The notes beneath the pieces are model-generated. The model was given only the letters and a program-made list of their open reading frames with translations. It made no database searches and had not been told where the DNA came from. Shown here in pieces: positions 61,154 through 64,000 of a DNA stretch of 64,000 bases. A program made the translations under genes and the position numbers. This DNA comes from Arenibacter echinorum (lineage in GTDB: Bacteria; Bacteroidota; Bacteroidia; Flavobacteriales; Flavobacteriaceae), in assembly GCF_003259375.1 (NCBI RefSeq), contig NZ_QLLN01000001.1:473360-537359 (forward strand), written 5' to 3'. The stretch's first letter is position 1, and every line of letters starts with the position of its first letter.

Positions 61154-62839
61154 TTATTGATTCATGGTGAGCAAAAACTCTTCGTTATTCTTGGTTTGTC
61201 TAAATCTTTGTTCAATGAATTCCATGGCCTCAACCGGATTCATGTCCGCTAAATACTTTCTCATGATCCACATTCTCTGAATGGTGTTTTCATCCAATAA
61301 AAGGTCGTCCCTTCTTGTACTTGAGGAAGTAAGATCGATGGCTGGGAATATTCTACGGTTGGATATTTTTCTATCCAATTGTAATTCCATGTTACCAGTT
61401 CCTTTGAATTCCTCAAAGATTACTTCATCCATTTTAGAGCCGGTTTCGGTAAGTGCTGTTGCAATAATGGTTAAGGAACCTCCGCCTTCAATATTACGCG
61501 CAGCTCCAAAGAAACGCTTTGGCTTATGAAGGGCGTTGGCATCAACACCACCACTCAATACCTTTCCGGAGGCTGGTTGTACTGTATTGTAAGCACGGGC
61601 AAGACGGGTAATGGAATCCAATAGGATAACCACATCGTGACCACATTCTACCAAGCGCTTAGCTTTTTCCAAAACAATATTGGCAACCCTAACATGTTCT
61701 GTTGCTTCCTTGTCAAAAGTAGAGGCAACAACCTCTCCGCGAACATTACGCTGCATGTCCGTAACTTCCTCTGGGCGTTCATCTATCAAAAGGATAATTT
61801 GATAAACTTCTGGATGATTGGCGGCAATACCATTGGCAATATCCTTCAAAAGCATGGTCTTACCAGTTTTTGGCTGGGATACGATCATACCTCTTTGTCC
61901 TTTTCCTATAGGACTGAATAAATCTATAATTCTTGTTGAGATGGTACTTTGTCTTTCAGCAAGATTGAATTTTTCTTGTGGGAATAACGGGGTCAAGTGT
62001 TCAAAAGACACCCTGTCCCTAACTATTTGGGGATCTATTCCGTTTATCTTATTTACCTTAATAAGTGGGAAATACTTCTCACCTTCTTTTGGAGGACGAA
62101 CATTTCCAAGTACGGTATCTCCAGTTTTTAATCCAAACAATCTTATTTGGGATTGTGATACATAAATATCATCTGGAGAAGAAAGGTAGTTGTAATCCGA
62201 GGATCTTAAAAATCCGTAGCCATCCTGCATAATATCCAGGACCCCTTCACTTTCTATAATACTGTCGAACTCAAATTCCGGTTCTTTGTATTTGTTTTTT
62301 AGGTCCTTATCAAAATTGCTGTTGTTTTTGTCAACATTACCTTTTTGATGGTGTGGATTTTTTTTATGCTGAGGTTTGTTGGGTTGCGGAGTATTTTGCT
62401 GTGATGCATTTTGTTGCGTTGCACCTTTTTGAAAATCCTTTTTTGCCTGTACAGGATTATTGTGTTGGCGAGGTTTTCTTTCGCGTTTTGTATCCTCTTT
62501 TTTATCTTCAACCACAGAAGTGGTTTCTTCTGGGGTGCTCAATTTTTCTGTTGGTTCAATAGATTTCACCTCCGGTTTTTCAGGTGCGGGTGCCTTTGCC
62601 GCCGTTTCTTTTGGCTTAGACTTGATTATTCTAGACCTTTTGGGCTTGGCAGTACTGCTTTCCTCTGTGGTTACCTCGGTTCTTTCTTGAACAATTTTTG
62701 GATTGGATGCTTGAACATCCAAAATTTGATAGACCAAATCGAGCTTTTTTAAAGTTTTAAATTTGGCAACATTTAGGCCCTGGGCTATTTCCTGAAGCTC
62801 AGGAAGCTTTTTTGATTTTAAATCTGAAATCTCAAACAT
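61154..62839 (-). CDS. rho: transcription termination factor Rho
   Basis: 561 aa. Rho N-terminal helix bundle (about 1-45), then a long basic, Lys/Gln/Pro-rich insert (about 60-195) seen in many Bacteroidetes Rho, the RNA-binding fold (about 200-270; [20 protein letters not shown]) and the ATPase core with Walker A near 320 ([11 protein letters not shown]), Walker [17 protein letters not shown] and the Q/R-loop [13 protein letters not shown]. The insert may allow phase separation or extra RNA contacts (inference from other Rho proteins). Followed by a strong terminator. Confidence 0.96.
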   Translation of the reverse strand: MFEISDLKSKKLPELQEIAQGLNVAKFKTLKKLDLVYQILDVQASNPKIVQERTEVTTEESSTAKPKRSRIIKSKPKETAAKAPAPEKPEVKSIEPTEKLSTPEETTSVVEDKKEDTKRERKPRQHNNPVQAKKDFQKGATQQNASQQNTPQPNKPQHKKNPHHQKGNVDKNNSNFDKDLKNKYKEPEFEFDSIIESEGVLDIMQDGYGFLRSSDYNYLSSPDDIYVSQSQIRLFGLKTGDTVLGNVRPPKEGEKYFPLIKVNKINGIDPQIVRDRVSFEHLTPLFPQEKFNLAERQSTISTRIIDLFSPIGKGQRGMIVSQPKTGKTMLLKDIANGIAANHPEVYQIILLIDERPEEVTDMQRNVRGEVVASTFDKEATEHVRVANIVLEKAKRLVECGHDVVILLDSITRLARAYNTVQPASGKVLSGGVDANALHKPKRFFGAARNIEGGGSLTIIATALTETGSKMDEVIFEEFKGTGNMELQLDRKISNRRIFPAIDLTSSSTRRDDLLLDENTIQRMWIMRKYLADMNPVEAMEFIEQRFRQTKNNEEFLLTMNQ

Positions 62840-63036
62840 TAAGTTTTGAATAAATTATACTTATTACGAAAATATGAAGTGTATGTTGTTATTGTTTTTG
62901 GATAATAAGGGGAATGAAATCCCCTGTTGGTAAGTAATCTGACTTATAACGTAGCAATATTACAAATTATTTTCAATATTAGAGTGATAATTTTTAAAAA
63001 GACGCTTATTTTTGCTTCTCAATTGTATTAAAAAGC

Positions 63037-63447
63037 ATGATTCAAAGAATTCAGACCCTTTATTTAATCGTAGTTATACTATTAGGGGCGGTTGTTCCGT
63101 TTTTTGTAAATCTATGGTCGGATGCTAGGGGTAATGAAATATTCGCGGAAAATGCAGTATTTGTTTCCATTGCTTTTTATGCCGTTGCAGTCCTTGGGCT
63201 GTTGGGGATAGTTTTATATAAAAATAGACAAAATCAATTTGTAGTGAACAGGTTGAATATAATATTGAATCTTTTTTTACTAGGATTTTTCGTTTACCGA
63301 TCACTAAACTTATCCGGAGAAACTATTGTTTCTGAGAAGGGTATTGGGATGCTGATTCCTGTATTTTCTATCGTTTTTTTAGTCCTGGCCAACAGGGCAA
63401 TAAAAAAGGATGAAGATCTTGTAAAATCTGTTGATCGATTGCGTTAA
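63037..63447 (+). CDS. DUF4293 family membrane protein
   Basis: 136 aa with four TM helices (about 6-24, 45-65, 75-92, 105-122), starting MIQRIQTLYLIVVILLG, the conserved DUF4293 N-terminus. Function unknown; it is usually located near rho in Bacteroidetes, as here (divergent, 197 nt away). Confidence 0.88.
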   Translation: MIQRIQTLYLIVVILLGAVVPFFVNLWSDARGNEIFAENAVFVSIAFYAVAVLGLLGIVLYKNRQNQFVVNRLNIILNLFLLGFFVYRSLNLSGETIVSEKGIGMLIPVFSIVFLVLANRAIKKDEDLVKSVDRLR

Positions 63448-63476
63448 GCCTAACATCTTAGTAGTATTAGTGCGTG

Positions 63477-63504
63477 AACCCGGGGTAGTGCCCGGGTTTT
63501 TTTT
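63477..63504 (+). terminator. terminator of the DUF4293 gene
   Basis: AACCCGGG, loop GTAGTG, CCCGGGTT and a T-run of eight, 30 nt after the stop codon. Confidence 0.88.
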
Positions 63505-63620
63505 ATTGAAACTCGGTTTAAAAAAGTTGCTTGCAACGAATTTGTAGCTGATAGTAGAACTAATTCCGCTTTTTTAGCGGGATATTGTGGTTTAATTTTG
63601 GTATCAGAGGCCCCTGAGAA

Positions 63621-64000
63621 TCATCCCCTCTTACCAAGCTCTATGATCTCCAGCTCCTTAATGTTCTCTTTTTCTATCTTAAATCTCAACATGGTCCGTA
63701 TTTGATGAAAACCATGAATTCCACATGCCCCTGGGTTCATATGTAAAAGGTTTAACTTTTTATCCCACATTACTTTTAGAATATGGGAGTGTCCAGAGAT
63801 GAAAAGTTTTGGGGGATCTCTTTTGATCTCCTCCCTGATACGCACATTATATTTGTTGGGATATCCGCCAATATGGGTCATCCAGACATCAACTTCCTCA
63901 CATTTAAATCGGTTGTCCAAAGGATATTCCAACTGAATTTTGTTTTCGTCTATATTTCCATAGACGCCTTTTACCGGCTTTATTTTTAGTAAGGTATCCA
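63621..64000 (-). CDS. YfcE-type metallophosphoesterase, cut by the window edge
   Basis: The frame runs off the right edge without a stop: 126 codons remain, including KPVKGVYGNID, the Asn of the phosphoesterase core, and the metal ligands in LFISGHSHILK, followed by LHMNPGACG. The first metal-binding motif (DxH) must lie beyond position 64000. Such small phosphoesterases cleave phosphodiesters or bis-p-nitrophenyl-phosphate in vitro; the natural substrate is unknown. Confidence 0.88.
   Translation of the reverse strand, partial: DTLLKIKPVKGVYGNIDENKIQLEYPLDNRFKCEEVDVWMTHIGGYPNKYNVRIREEIKRDPPKLFISGHSHILKVMWDKKLNLLHMNPGACGIHGFHQIRTMLRFKIEKENIKELEIIELGKRG

Overview
The window comes from the chromosome of a Flavobacteriaceae bacterium, probably marine. 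The evidence is low GC, Bacteroidetes promoter signatures (TTG, about 20 nt, TAnnTTTG; clearest before tRNA-Ser), leaders without Shine-Dalgarno sequences, and family content: TonB siderophore receptor, DUF5916 outer-membrane protein, Lacal_2735, TIGR03643, DUF4293, lmo0937 and DUF1328 small proteins, and Rho with a long basic insert. Genus is not assigned. No rRNA, prophage, insertion sequence or CRISPR array was seen. The right edge cuts a metallophosphoesterase gene.

Layout. 0-3.9 kb: thiolase, 7TM-HD phosphohydrolase, tRNA-Ser(GCT) and tRNA-Pro(TGG). 3.9-10.3 kb: an AT-rich accessory stretch next to the tRNAs. It holds three tandem copies of a structured non-coding repeat (R1) with a fourth copy downstream, two copies of a 95-bp repeat (R2), a Crp/Fnr regulator behind a perfect FNR-type box, and a metal-flavoured group: an 8-cysteine 40-aa peptide, an AraC-type regulator whose CxxC N-terminal domain is frameshifted off, a DUF6010 protein and a class III cyclase fused to a YHS domain. 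10.3-15.3 kb: an EamA transporter, a TPP riboswitch, a PnuC/PnuT-type thiamine transporter overlapping an acyl-CoA-dehydrogenase-fold enzyme, and a DUF5916 protein.

15.8-23.6 kb is the most coherent system: a B12-dependent CarH/LitR-type photoreceptor regulator followed by two operons, TetR-ABC1 kinase-SDR and (unknown)-TIGR03643-folE-(unknown)-SDR-glutathione peroxidase-Lacal_2735. Their promoters carry the same inverted repeat, TGTTTAA-N16-TTAAACA, placed identically before the -7 element. I read this as a light-controlled, photo-oxidative-stress regulon. No photolyase or carotenoid gene lies in the window.

23.8-36.8 kb: FUSC protein, NhaA, a siderophore receptor with a PepSY protein behind a Fur-like palindrome, universal stress protein, alcohol dehydrogenase and an SBF-type transporter. 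36.8-43.7 kb: one minus-strand operon for CoA-thioester catabolism (two SDRs, a MaoC/enoyl-CoA hydratase fusion, an ACAD10/11-like dehydrogenase and an APH-type kinase) followed by a sulfatase. The kinase-dehydrogenase pair suggests 4-hydroxyacyl-CoA breakdown as in human ACAD10/11 and Pseudomonas LvaA/LvaC. 44-57 kb: envelope and stress genes (beta-barrel, AsmA-like, Dps, AraC regulators, a hybrid signalling operon, small membrane proteins, MscS, DUF2254). 57-64 kb: succinate-semialdehyde dehydrogenase type ALDH, nitroreductase, a membrane protein/lipoprotein pair, Rho, DUF4293 and the cut phosphoesterase.

Several genes too short for routine calling were found by reading: the Cys-rich peptide, Lacal_2735, lmo0937, DUF1328 and a 46-aa ORF.
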